Assembly: GCF_015354575.1 (NCBI RefSeq)
Contig: NZ_JACAFQ010000005.1
Span: 153,437 to 217,436, forward strand
Direction: 5' to 3'
Source of the DNA: Pseudomonas sp. UFMG81
Lineage (GTDB): Bacteria > Pseudomonadota > Gammaproteobacteria > Pseudomonadales > Pseudomonadaceae
DNA: 64,000 nt
The notes under the pieces were generated by a model. That model was not told the DNA's origin. It made no database searches and worked only from the letters and a program-made list of their open reading frames with translations. Positions 1 to 8,385 of the stretch are shown in pieces; position 1 is the first letter of the stretch, and each line of letters begins with the position of its first letter. The translations under genes and the position numbers were made by a program.

Positions 1-2101
1 AACTGCTGCCCAGCCCGGGTTCGCTGACCACGTCCAACTGACCCGCCATCAATTCGCACAACCATCTGCAAATGGCCAGACCGAGGCCGGCACCGGCCTG
101 ATCGGTAGCGTTGTTGACCTGATAGAAAGGGGCGAACAGTTGTTGTTGCTGTGCCTGGGAAATCCCCATCCCCGAGTCGCTGACCTGCCACTGCATGTTG
201 ACTCGGCTGTTGATGCTGTCCAGCACCCGTACCCTGAGTACGACGCGGCCATTGTCGGTGAATTTGATCGCATTGCTCAGCAGGTTGTTGAGGATCTGGC
301 GAATCCGCAGCGGGTCACCGCGCACCCGGTCCGGTAGTGTCGCGTCAATGCAGGCATAGAGTTGCAGACCCTTGGATCGGGCTAAGGCGCTATAGCCGCG
401 CACGGTGTCTTCAGTCAGTTCCAGCGGGCAGAAATCCTGAAGCTCCAGGGTCATCTGCCCGGCTTCGATTTTCGATACATCCAGCACATCGCTGATCAGT
501 TGGAACAACGTGGCGGAGGATCGCTGGATGGTGTGCAGGTAATCCTGCTGGCGCGGGGCGAGCGGCGTCAGTTCAAGCAGTTCCAGAGTGCCCAGCACGC
601 CATAAAGGGGGGTGCGGATCTCATGACTCATGGTGGCGAGGAACCGGCTCTTGGCCTGATTCGCCGAGTCGGCGGCCTGGCGCGCCTCCTCCAGTGTCAA
701 CGCGTCCTCGACATGCCGGGTCACGTCATGCAACGCACACAGCCAGGCGTCCTGACCCTGGTAACGGGTAGGTACAAAGGCGACGTGCAAGTGACGCCCG
801 CCAATTTCGACATCAGCGTGGCCGGACTCGGTACGCGATATGAGCAAACGCATCAACTGGCTGTTGTCATGCCATTGTTGGGCACGCTGGTTTTCGAGCA
901 GCACGTGGTGGTCGCTACGACGGATCACGCACAGGCCGGTCGGTGCCGTATCGATCACCGTGCGACTGAACGCGTCGCTTTCGGCGATGCTGGCGTGTGC
1001 GCTCTGTGCAGGCAGAATGACCCGCGTTCGGTACCAGCGATTGATGGCGCGACTGCAGCCAAGAATCGTCAGCACCAGCGCGATCAGGCACAGCAATGGC
1101 CATAGCGCGTAATCGAGAAAGCTCTGCACACTGATGACGTAGATTGCCGTCCAGTGGTCCTCACCGGGGGTGATCAGTTTGAACACCAGTCCGTCACGGT
1201 TGAAATTCACCCCATCGTGCAGCGTCTGGCCGGGATTCAAGGTTCCAGTCAGGGTTACACCACCGGGTGTGATCAAGGTGAAGTTGTCGTAGATCGACGA
1301 CTGCATCAGTCGCTCGATGTTATTGACCTGGGACAGATTCAGCAGCGAGGCCAGTATCACCCAGGTATCGGCGCCTTCGACGCTCAACGCGCTCCTGGGC
1401 AGGTTGATACGCACATAGGCCATTAGGGTCGGCGTGTTCTTGTTGTCTCGGGCGGATGAATAGGGTTCCCAATGCACTTGAGGATCGCGCGCAGGCGAGT
1501 TGTGCTCGCGCATGCGCCTGTTCATTTGGGTCATTGCCTGGACCAACTCGCCGATCTGCATCGCGTTCGCACCACGCAGACGCCCGGCGGCGGGCACGGC
1601 CATATCAAAGTTGTCGGGACCGTTGATCAAGATGACTTGGGGCGACTGATAATGTGACGCTGACCAGAACGCACTGTAGAAAGCAGCTAGGTAAGAGCCG
1701 AGCGCGAAGATTCTAGGGTATTGATCGACTGCGATTTTGTCCGGATTGATCTTCAGGCTGTAGGGAAGCGAAAACGGCAGGCTACGACCTTCATAAATGT
1801 TCGGTCCTTCATCGGGCAGAGCTTTTTGAAAGGGCATTGGCAGCGTACTTGTGGGCATCGGCTCGTCCTTGCTGCTTTCAAGGGCGATTTCGCGCAGGAA
1901 CGTCTCCTGTTCGCGGACATTTTCCATCAGCGCGGCGAAATGAAATTGCAAGGTATCGTGCCGCTGTTCAATCATGCGGATCACCCCTACGTAGCTGATG
2001 CCGAGCAACAGCAATACAAGGGCGGTCAGCACCAGCAGGCCCTTGTTCAGCCGCGATGAGCTGCTGGCAAGTTTTTCCAGGACGGTGTCGGGATGCGGCA
2101 T
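1..2101 (-). CDS. Hybrid sensor histidine kinase, RcsC/BvgS-like (C-terminal end beyond the left edge)
   Basis: Membrane sensor kinase read on the minus strand from an ATG at 2101; its end lies outside the window. In order: a transmembrane helix at about residues 21-40, a periplasmic sensor region of some 280 residues that I do not recognise, a second transmembrane helix (LLCLIALVLTI), a PAS-like stretch, then a HisKA domain with the phospho-accepting H-box FLATMSHEIRTPLYG, an N box (NLLSNAIKF) and ATP-lid glycines (DSGMGIS, GAGLGLAICRWL). The visible part ends within the ATPase domain; a receiver domain may follow. The catalytic core is very like the kinase at 3362-6175, suggesting tandem duplication. 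The ATG has no clear Shine-Dalgarno; a short coupled reading frame (2142-2101) and an upstream in-frame GTG are alternatives. Likely last gene of a three-gene operon with the REC-EAL regulator. Confidence 0.9.
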   Translation of the reverse strand, partial: MPHPDTVLEKLASSSSRLNKGLLVLTALVLLLLGISYVGVIRMIEQRHDTLQFHFAALMENVREQETFLREIALESSKDEPMPTSTLPMPFQKALPDEGPNIYEGRSLPFSLPYSLKINPDKIAVDQYPRIFALGSYLAAFYSAFWSASHYQSPQVILINGPDNFDMAVPAAGRLRGANAMQIGELVQAMTQMNRRMREHNSPARDPQVHWEPYSSARDNKNTPTLMAYVRINLPRSALSVEGADTWVILASLLNLSQVNNIERLMQSSIYDNFTLITPGGVTLTGTLNPGQTLHDGVNFNRDGLVFKLITPGEDHWTAIYVISVQSFLDYALWPLLCLIALVLTILGCSRAINRWYRTRVILPAQSAHASIAESDAFSRTVIDTAPTGLCVIRRSDHHVLLENQRAQQWHDNSQLMRLLISRTESGHADVEIGGRHLHVAFVPTRYQGQDAWLCALHDVTRHVEDALTLEEARQAADSANQAKSRFLATMSHEIRTPLYGVLGTLELLELTPLAPRQQDYLHTIQRSSATLFQLISDVLDVSKIEAGQMTLELQDFCPLELTEDTVRGYSALARSKGLQLYACIDATLPDRVRGDPLRIRQILNNLLSNAIKFTDNGRVVLRVRVLDSINSRVNMQWQVSDSGMGISQAQQQQLFAPFYQVNNATDQAGAGLGLAICRWLCELMAGQLDVVSEPGLGSS

Positions 2102-2187
2102 CAGCGTGCCTGGATCGCAGTGATGGGAAAGTCTTTGAACACGGTGACCTCGATAGCAAGTGACGTTCGTCAACACCGGCCTGCAGG

Positions 2188-3375
2188 TCAATAAACATTC
2201 GCCGGCCCGTCATGGGCCAGCAATTGCTGGAACTGATTCGAAGACACGGCGTGAGAGATCAGGAAACCCTGAACCTGAGTGCAGTCGATTTTACGTAACA
2301 GAGCAAGTTCTTGTGCGGTTTCCACACCTTCCGCCACCACGGTCAATCCCAACTGCCGCCCCAGGCTGACAATGCTGGTCAGGGCCTGGGCCAGCTCCTC
2401 GTTGGCATTGCAGCCTTGCACCAGTGCGCGGTCGATCTTCAATTCGGTGAAGGGCGCCGAGACCAGGTTCATGTAGGAACTGTAGCCCTTGCCGAAATCG
2501 TCCTGGGACAGCTCGAACCCTTTGATCCGTAAGCGGCAGGCACCGGCGTAGAAGTTGCTGATGTCATCGGGTACCGAGCACTCCATCAACTCGAAGCAGA
2601 TGCGTGCCGGCAAACCTTGATGGGCCAGCACGAACGCGAGGATGCGATCGGGCAGGTCGTGGCTGTTGAGCAAGTGCGTGGGCAGGTTGATCGAAACCGG
2701 AATGTCATAGCCTTGCTGGCGCCAGACAATTTGGGCGGCAATCGATTGTTCCAGCACCCGCCACAACAATTGTTCTTCGAGGCCGCAGGCGATTAGCGCC
2801 GGCAGGAATACGCCGGGCAGCAGTGTGCCGTGCTCGGGATGAATCCAGCGAACCAGTGCTTCGGCGGCTACGATCCGGCCATTGTTCAGGGCTTTCTTGG
2901 GCTGGAACCAGGCTTGCATTTCGCCGTTGTCCAGCGCCTGCAGAATGCTTTGGCAGTCGATGCCCTCGCGGGTCTCGGCCGGTGCAGTCTGACGCAGCGC
3001 CTGCAATTGATCGATCAGGCAGCGCAGTGCTGCCGTGCTCACCGGCTTGGAAATCAGTCCGATCACCTTCACCTGCAGGTTGCTTGCCACTAGGCTGGCG
3101 CCCATCAACATACGGCGTGAGGCCGCACTCATGATTGCCAGCGCGGGACGCGAGCGTAGTGCGGCGAGCCCCTGAATGAACTGCACGCCGTCCATGCCCG
3201 GCATCAGCAGATCGGTGAGTACCAAGTCGAAGTCGCGTTTTTTCAGGCAGGCCAGTGCTGCTTCGCCGTCTCTGGCGCAAACGACATTGAATTCGCCCAG
3301 TTCGTTGAACAGGTTCTGCAAGTACAGGTGCTGGAAAGGGTGGTCTTCGACAATCAAAATGCTACAGGGCTTCAT
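2188..3375 (-). CDS. Response regulator with EAL c-di-GMP phosphodiesterase domain (RocR-like)
   Basis: Two-domain signalling protein of 395 residues. An N-terminal receiver (about residues 5-125) has the acidic pocket VEDH, the phospho-acceptor aspartate in LVLTDLLMPGMDG and the conserved lysine in ISKPV. The C-terminal EAL domain (about 150-390) keeps the usual c-di-GMP phosphodiesterase residues: EALVRW, SINLP, CFELMECS, the DDFG loop (here DDFGKG rather than DDFGTG), LKID and VVAEGVET, so it is probably active. REC-EAL order matches P. aeruginosa RocR (SadR), which works beside RocS/RocA in fimbrial control. I chose the ATG at 3375, which overlaps the upstream kinase gene by 14 bases; a TTG two codons earlier is possible. 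Function by family; the local target is unknown. Confidence 0.93.
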   Translation of the reverse strand: MKPCSILIVEDHPFQHLYLQNLFNELGEFNVVCARDGEAALACLKKRDFDLVLTDLLMPGMDGVQFIQGLAALRSRPALAIMSAASRRMLMGASLVASNLQVKVIGLISKPVSTAALRCLIDQLQALRQTAPAETREGIDCQSILQALDNGEMQAWFQPKKALNNGRIVAAEALVRWIHPEHGTLLPGVFLPALIACGLEEQLLWRVLEQSIAAQIVWRQQGYDIPVSINLPTHLLNSHDLPDRILAFVLAHQGLPARICFELMECSVPDDISNFYAGACRLRIKGFELSQDDFGKGYSSYMNLVSAPFTELKIDRALVQGCNANEELAQALTSIVSLGRQLGLTVVAEGVETAQELALLRKIDCTQVQGFLISHAVSSNQFQQLLAHDGPANVY

Positions 3376-6175
3376 GAGCAACTCGTGCGTAGGGAGCCAG
3401 GACAGCGAACAAGGCTCGTAGCGTAAAGGGTTTGACCAGGCAGTGATTCATGCCGGCGGCCAGGCACAGGGCGTCCTCACCGCGCATCGCGTTGGCGGTG
3501 GCGCCGATGATCGGGAGGGTGCAGCCCTGACGTCGCAGAGTCTTGGCCAGTTCGTAGCCATTTAGTCGGGGCATGTTGACGTCAGTCAGAACGATGTCGA
3601 ACGCACGCTCACGCCAGAGCGACAACGCTTCCTCGCCATCGCCGGATAACGTCACTGTGCAGCCCAGTTCCTCCAGCTGATCGCGCAAGATCAGCTGGTT
3701 GATTACGTTGTCTTCCGCCACCAGGATATGCAGGCGCAATGGCCGCACAGTGTAGGGTTCGTGTGGTTCCGTGCGCTGTGCAACCGGGCCGCCCTGAGCC
3801 AGGCGAACCGCGAGCTGAATTGCGGCCAGATCGTTCAGATTGACCTTCCAGCCAACACCGTCGAACTGTGGCTCGTGGGCACCGTCGCCGCTGGCCAATA
3901 CTCGCAGTCCTTGCCATGTGGGTCTCGAAGGTTGTTCGAAGAGCGTGGGATAGAGTTCCAGCATCACAGCCGTCGTGTCAGTTTCCAGGGCGTCGGGTGC
4001 GCCGATCTGCGGTCGGGCACCCCAGCGGCGCAGCCAGCCGCTGATGCTGTCGGCCAGTTCTCTGATGGGCGAGACCACATAAACGATATCCGGTGCCAAG
4101 GCTGACAAGGCTGCAGGCGATACATTGCTGGGGCGCTGCTCCAGCGGCACACTCAGGGCAAAACTGCTGCCCAACCCCGCCTCGCTGACCATTCGCAGGG
4201 TGCCGTTCATCAAGTGTGTTAGCCGCTGGCAAATGGGCAGGCCCAGGCCGGTGCCCGCCACCACGTTGGTGTTGCCTTCGGACTGGTAGAACGGTTCGAA
4301 AATGAAGGTCTGTTCGTCATGGGCGATGCCTTTGCCGGTGTCCGAGACTTGCCATTGCAGGCACACGCGTTCGCCTTCGCGACGCAGCAGTTTGACCCTC
4401 AGTACCACACGCCCGGAATCGGTGAACTTGACCGCGTTGTTCAACAGATTGTTAAGGATCTGCCGCACTCGGCTGGCATCCCCCCTCAAGCAATCCGGCA
4501 GTTGTGGGTCGAGGCATGCATACAGTTGCAAGCCTTTATTCTGCGCCGCTGCCGCGTAACCCTGCACTACCTCTTGCACCAGGGTCATGGGGCAGAACTC
4601 GCTCAACTCCAGGGCCAGTTGTCCGGCCTCGATCTTCGACACATCCAGCACGTCGCAGATCAGTTGCAGCAGCGTGGCGGACGAGCCCTCGATGGCTTGC
4701 AGGTAACTCTTCTGTCGACTATCCAGTTGCGTGCGTGCAAGCAATTCCAGCGTACCGAGCACGCCGTAGAGCGGTGTACGGATTTCGTGGCTCATGGTCG
4801 CGAGGAACAAGGTCTTGGCATCATTGGCGGCGTCTGCCGATCGGCGGGCCTGCTCCAGCGCCTCTTCGATTTGTCGTCGTGCACTGATGTCGCTGAATGC
4901 GCACAGCAGCACGTCCTCGCCTTTGTAGCGGGTGGGCGCACAACTCAGGTAAAGGTGGCGACCATCGGCGGTCTCAAAGTCATCTGTCAGGAACGGCTCT
5001 GTAGCGTCGAAGGCGTCGCGGATCCATCCGGTACCTAGTTGCGCGCGGCATTCGCCCAGCCATTGGCGGGCAAGGGTGTTTTCCAGCACCACCTGGCCAT
5101 CGGTACGTCGCAGTACGCAGAGCGCCACCGGGGCGGTCTGGATCACGTCGCGGCTGAACAATTCGCTCTCCACCAATGCCTGGATCCGATGAATCGCCGG
5201 GTTGATGAAGCGGTGTTCCAGGCGCCGGGTCAGCACGCATACCAGGCCGCTACTCATCAAGCAGAACAGCAGCGCCCCAAGCATTTGTGGCCACAGCGCC
5301 GACAGCACCTCCAGCAAATCGATGGAGTAGGTGAGTTGCCAGTCCGATGATTTCAGTTGCTTGCGCAGCACCAGTTGCTCGGGCCACCAGCCGGTTCCAA
5401 CAAAACCGAAAAAGTCCTGTTGCCGCAGGAGCGGCAGATCCTGTCCGGGCGGCGGTTTCAGACTGTTGCTGAAAAGTGCTCTGCCCTGGGCGTTGAACAT
5501 GGTGAACTCGCCTGCACTGTGGTCGCTCAAGGCGCTGGAGACTTCACGGTCGTCCATTTCCAGGCCGAGCCAGCCGGAGTCAATGTCGCGCTCGTCCAGC
5601 CGAATGAAAATGTACAACTGCGAGTGCCCGTCAACGGCGTGGGTAAGCCAGAGTTCTTGCAGGGCGCCGGTGTTGTGATGTTTGAGGGCTTGCAGTTGAT
5701 CCAGCATGGCCTGGGAAACGTCACCGACCACCGGCGTTGCGTTAAACAGGCGCAAGACTTGGGCCTGTGAATCGCTGCTGACGTAGATCAGGTTCAATTG
5801 CCTGGCCGTGAGGTAATCGCGCATGCGCCGGGTCAGCCAGATACTCCATTGTGGGCCCGGCGTATGCCCCAGCAGCAGGCGTATTTCTTCATCGGAGACC
5901 GGAGCCTCGATTTCGACCTTGCGCGTGGCCGACAGGCTCAGGCTTTCGAGCAGTGCTTCGCGGGATGTAAAAAAGGTGTGCGCTTCGGCGATGGCGCTGC
6001 TCATGTAGCTGCGACGTTGGGAGACTTCGTTGTTGAAGTGAGACAGCAGGAAGCTGTACACGCCGCCGAGTATGCCCATCAGCAGTACGACAGCAAAAAT
6101 GCGCAACAGGCGACGCGCGGCATGGGGCGTGGACAGGACGGGGCTGATCTGATGGAGGTAGTTCTTTAATCTCAT
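3362..6175 (-). CDS. Hybrid sensor histidine kinase/response regulator, RcsC-like
   Basis: Inner-membrane hybrid kinase of 937 residues, complete. Transmembrane helix 24-44, periplasmic region about 45-295 (no recognised fold), transmembrane helix about 296-316, PAS-like segment about 340-435, HisKA with H463 in LATMSHEIRTPLYG, N box near 576 (NLLNNAVKFT), G boxes near 613 and 641 (SDTGKGI, GTGLGLPICQRL), a 130-residue linker region, and a C-terminal receiver (about 812-930) with EDN, phospho-acceptor D865 in LTDVNMP and the lysine of VKPF. There is no Hpt domain, so a separate phosphotransfer partner may exist. First gene of the minus-strand signalling operon; its end overlaps the REC-EAL gene. 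No NarL-type DNA-binding regulator is encoded in the visible part. Confidence 0.95.
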   Translation of the reverse strand: MRLKNYLHQISPVLSTPHAARRLLRIFAVVLLMGILGGVYSFLLSHFNNEVSQRRSYMSSAIAEAHTFFTSREALLESLSLSATRKVEIEAPVSDEEIRLLLGHTPGPQWSIWLTRRMRDYLTARQLNLIYVSSDSQAQVLRLFNATPVVGDVSQAMLDQLQALKHHNTGALQELWLTHAVDGHSQLYIFIRLDERDIDSGWLGLEMDDREVSSALSDHSAGEFTMFNAQGRALFSNSLKPPPGQDLPLLRQQDFFGFVGTGWWPEQLVLRKQLKSSDWQLTYSIDLLEVLSALWPQMLGALLFCLMSSGLVCVLTRRLEHRFINPAIHRIQALVESELFSRDVIQTAPVALCVLRRTDGQVVLENTLARQWLGECRAQLGTGWIRDAFDATEPFLTDDFETADGRHLYLSCAPTRYKGEDVLLCAFSDISARRQIEEALEQARRSADAANDAKTLFLATMSHEIRTPLYGVLGTLELLARTQLDSRQKSYLQAIEGSSATLLQLICDVLDVSKIEAGQLALELSEFCPMTLVQEVVQGYAAAAQNKGLQLYACLDPQLPDCLRGDASRVRQILNNLLNNAVKFTDSGRVVLRVKLLRREGERVCLQWQVSDTGKGIAHDEQTFIFEPFYQSEGNTNVVAGTGLGLPICQRLTHLMNGTLRMVSEAGLGSSFALSVPLEQRPSNVSPAALSALAPDIVYVVSPIRELADSISGWLRRWGARPQIGAPDALETDTTAVMLELYPTLFEQPSRPTWQGLRVLASGDGAHEPQFDGVGWKVNLNDLAAIQLAVRLAQGGPVAQRTEPHEPYTVRPLRLHILVAEDNVINQLILRDQLEELGCTVTLSGDGEEALSLWRERAFDIVLTDVNMPRLNGYELAKTLRRQGCTLPIIGATANAMRGEDALCLAAGMNHCLVKPFTLRALFAVLAPYARVAHEAL

Positions 6176-6230
6176 CCCGGCAATGTAGGGACGGCCGGAT
6201 ACCGGGAAAATCAGACGATCCTTAGATTGG

Positions 6231-7202
6231 TTACAGGTAGTTAACGATGAAGGTGACTTCGGTGTTGGCGCTGCCGGCCTTGAGCTCCTCTGTCGTCAGA
6301 CGGTAGTACGAAGCTGACAAGGGAATCTTGAAGTCGGTGCCAGTGGTTGTGAACGCATCAAATGGGTAAGTCGCATCCAGAGCGATCGGTTGCCCAGCAT
6401 CATTGAGCAACTGCAGGCCGACGCCTTTCGCGGTGGAACTGTCGTTGAGCGCGACGATGCCTTTTGCGGCGTCGATGACCGGGGTGTTGGCTTTGAGCGA
6501 GTAAGTGACTTTCTTGATACCGGTCTGGCACTGGTTCAAGCCAATGTTGAACGGCACCTTTCGAGGTGTGGGGCCAGCGTCGCGAAACTCATGGAGTTTA
6601 TAGTCATCACCCATGGCCACCGGCACGGACGGCGTCTGGCACGAAGCGGCATTCAACACGATGGGGTTGCTTAGATTGAATTTTGTCAGGATCAGATCAT
6701 CGTCTTGCAAGGCGCCCAGGGCGCCTGCATCGACCTTGACCTGCGATGTCAGTTCGCCGCTCTTGACGATTTCCAAGCGCATACTGCCGGGCGAGAAGCC
6801 CCAGTAGGCGCTCGGCACGATGGTGAGCAACGACTGCTGGTAGCGATTCAGCGCGTCTATCCAGATGCGGTACGACAGCCCGGACTTGCCCAAGGGGAAG
6901 ATACTTACCACGCTGGAGACGCTGCCCAGCCTAGGATCGAGCAGCACACCGAATTGTGAAGGCAGCGTGCACCCCCAGCCGTGCCCGGTGCTTTGCAGGG
7001 TGTCTTGGTAGACCACCGTTCCATTGGGTGTGTCAGCAGGAATCGTTAGGCTGGTGTTGGCCAGGCTGGCGCCGAAGTTAAGGGTTTCTGTGCTCGAACC
7101 AGCACGGAATGTGCAGCTGCCGGCCATGGCCTGCGGGGCGCACGTCAGCAATGTTGCCGAGACGAGGGTGAGCAGCGGGTACTGAAGTTTTAAATGCTTC
7201 AT
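6231..7202 (-). CDS. Fimbrial tip adhesin, two-domain type 1-like pilin family
   Basis: Secreted protein of 323 residues. A signal peptide ends near residue 28 (LTCAPQAMAG). The N-terminal half (about 29-185) resembles a lectin-like receptor-binding domain with cysteines at SCTF and GCTLP. The C-terminal half starts near ASCQTPSVPVAMG and ends with the beta-strand typical of chaperone-usher pilins (EVTFIVNYL). That is the FimH-like architecture of a tip adhesin delivered by a chaperone-usher system. No chaperone, usher or major pilin gene is beside it, so assembly proteins would have to be encoded elsewhere. It lies 55 bases upstream of the sensor kinase gene on the same strand and may be the first gene of that operon, or a target of it. 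G+C is visibly lower than in the metabolic genes downstream. Confidence 0.82.
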   Translation of the reverse strand: MKHLKLQYPLLTLVSATLLTCAPQAMAGSCTFRAGSSTETLNFGASLANTSLTIPADTPNGTVVYQDTLQSTGHGWGCTLPSQFGVLLDPRLGSVSSVVSIFPLGKSGLSYRIWIDALNRYQQSLLTIVPSAYWGFSPGSMRLEIVKSGELTSQVKVDAGALGALQDDDLILTKFNLSNPIVLNAASCQTPSVPVAMGDDYKLHEFRDAGPTPRKVPFNIGLNQCQTGIKKVTYSLKANTPVIDAAKGIVALNDSSTAKGVGLQLLNDAGQPIALDATYPFDAFTTTGTDFKIPLSASYYRLTTEELKAGSANTEVTFIVNYL

Positions 7203-7273
7203 GAAGAGGGCTATACGTAGGGGCCAAAGGGCACGGTAACGTAAGCGCGGTGCCCACCGACGGACATCAGGCG

Positions 7274-7380
7274 ATTCCTAAAAGCCTCTCTTCCTATAGT
7301 GTGATATGGCTTGTTGAACCCTATTGTGGTCGAAATTCTCGTATGGCTTCTTTCGGCCAAGCGATACGGCGCTTAGGAAT
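7274..7380. promoter_or_regulatory. Possible response-regulator sites: TTCCTA repeats with a distant inverted copy
   Basis: ATTCCTAA at 7274-7281 is exactly inverted as TTAGGAAT at 7373-7380, and another TTCCTA lies at 7291-7296, 16 bases from the first in the same orientation. TTCCTA-type heptads are the core of binding sites for NarL/FixJ-class regulators such as RcsB and BvgA, whose cognate kinases resemble those encoded here. The sites lie 70-180 bases upstream of the adhesin start. The link is an inference. Confidence 0.4.
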
Positions 7381-7638
7381 GGAGTGCTGTTAATCAGGCA
7401 TAGTTATGTCGGTCAGTGGCACGATCACATTTCAGTTTTTGTTTCACACATCATTGTTGAAAAATCGCCTCAGCGATGCGCACGGAAAGGGTAAAAATGA
7501 TGCGACGGCATCACCCTGGCACGCCGAACTGGCCGTAAACCTAGTTGGCTCCATGGCAATGTTTCTGCTTACGACGTGGACGTCACCGTCAGGGCAAGAG
7601 CTGCGTTAAAAAACAGATCAAAGCCTCGTCAGTGCTGG

Positions 7639-7711
7639 TTGCGACAGTTTTAATTCTCTAGCGCACATGCGTAGATCTGCATTTCAGCCCTTTGCGACAG
7701 TTTTAATTCTC
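7639..7711. repeat. 20-base perfect direct repeat, two copies 53 bases apart
   Basis: TTGCGACAGTTTTAATTCTC occurs at 7639-7658 and again, unchanged, at 7692-7711. The flanks of the two copies differ, so this is not a longer duplication. The start-to-start distance is about five helical turns. It sits upstream of the gene at 7777; it could be a pair of protein-binding sites or a recombination scar. Confidence 0.75.
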
Positions 7712-7728
7712 AATTACCATTCATAGCC

Positions 7729-7754
7729 AGCCCTTGGTCCGCCAGGGGCTTTTT
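7729..7754 (+). terminator. Terminator-like hairpin just before the 7777 gene
   Basis: AGCCCTTGG (7729-7737) can pair with CCAGGGGCT (7742-7750, one G-U pair), followed by five T residues. It lies only 23 bases before the next start codon, so it either ends a short upstream transcript or attenuates the following gene. Confidence 0.6.
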
Positions 7755-7776
7755 CATTCTCAGGATGAGATAACGC

Positions 7777-8247
7777 ATGTTGATGAAACTGGCCCCGAAA
7801 AGGCCGCGCAGTATGCGCAAGTTCTACTTTTCGATTGGCGCAACACTGGTGATCCTGCTGCTCGGGCGCTACTTCTCGCTCATGGCCCAAGAGCGCAGGG
7901 CTGTTCAGCAGGCGCAGTTTGTCGAAGACCTGTTGCAGATGAACAGCCTGCTACCCAGGCAGGTCGATGCAGTGACCACGCTCAAGAAGATCGAACTCAT
8001 CTACGGCGACACCTTCGTCTATCGCTACCGAGTCGATCTGGCGTCCAGCAGCCTGCCGTGGGAGCGCAGGGCGAAGATGCAGGACCGAGCACAGGTGAAG
8101 CTGGAGGCGCTGGCTTGCAAGGAGCCGAAGGTGCTCGATGCGATGCGCAGGTTCGGTTTCCGGCAATGGCATCAGTACGTTGGCGACGATGATGGAACGT
8201 TGTTCTACATAGACCTGTATCCCGCCAAGCTGAACTGCTCGACCTGA
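7777..8247 (+). CDS. Unknown membrane-anchored protein, 156 residues
   Basis: I do not recognise this family. The start codon follows an AGGATGAG ribosome-binding sequence. The protein has a basic N-terminus (KLAPKRPRSMRK), one hydrophobic segment at about residues 17-31 (FSIGATLVILLLGRY), and a soluble remainder of about 125 residues, probably periplasmic or extracytoplasmic, with an ELIYGDTFVYRYRVDL segment and two cysteines (near 112 and 154) that could form a disulphide. It resembles the many small one-helix envelope proteins of pseudomonads. It stands alone between a repeat-rich gap and hcnA, separated from hcnA by 138 bases. Confidence 0.75.
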   Translation: MLMKLAPKRPRSMRKFYFSIGATLVILLLGRYFSLMAQERRAVQQAQFVEDLLQMNSLLPRQVDAVTTLKKIELIYGDTFVYRYRVDLASSSLPWERRAKMQDRAQVKLEALACKEPKVLDAMRRFGFRQWHQYVGDDDGTLFYIDLYPAKLNCST

Positions 8248-8309
8248 TCGTCAGGTTTTGAGACCTCGATTGCACGCCTGCCATTACAGGAATTTTCTGT
8301 CGCCTCAAT

Positions 8310-8323
8310 CAGGCATGGATCAA
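8310..8323 (+). promoter_or_regulatory. Possible Anr/FNR-type half-conserved site upstream of hcnA
   Basis: CAGGCATGGATCAA keeps the right half (ATCAA) and the GGC of the degenerate TTGGC-N4-ATCAA sites described for hcnA promoters. Its centre would place a start of transcription near 8358 with TAACGT (8346-8351) as a poor -10. Anr control of hcnABC is established in P. aeruginosa and P. protegens; this site is a weak match. Confidence 0.4.
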
Positions 8324-8369
8324 TGTTTTCCCTTGGTGTTTGCCCTAACGTCCTGCGACCCATCAGTCA

Positions 8370-8379
8370 TCAAGGACGA
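8370..8379 (+). promoter_or_regulatory. RsmA/RsmE-type site overlapping the hcnA ribosome binding site
   Basis: TCAAGGACGA fits the Rsm consensus (A/U)CANGGANG(U/A) at every position and contains the AAGGA Shine-Dalgarno of hcnA. This is the classical arrangement for GacS/GacA-Rsm translational control of HCN synthesis. Confidence 0.7.
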
Positions 8380-8385
8380 CAATAA

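Larger units (their letters stand above)
7203..7776. other. 574-base gap with repeated motifs and a terminator, no convincing gene
   Basis: A comparatively A+T-rich gap between the fimbrial adhesin (leftward) and the 156-residue unknown (rightward). It holds heptad-like TTCCTA repeats (7274-7380), a 20-base direct repeat (7639-7711) and a terminator-like hairpin (7729-7754), all listed separately. A 67-codon frame at 7406-7609 has no recognisable domain or good ribosome binding site and is not called. Confidence 0.6.

Noticed and set aside
7406..7609. 67-codon frame in the repeat-rich gap
   Set aside because: No ribosome binding site of note, no recognisable fold; kept only as part of the gap description.
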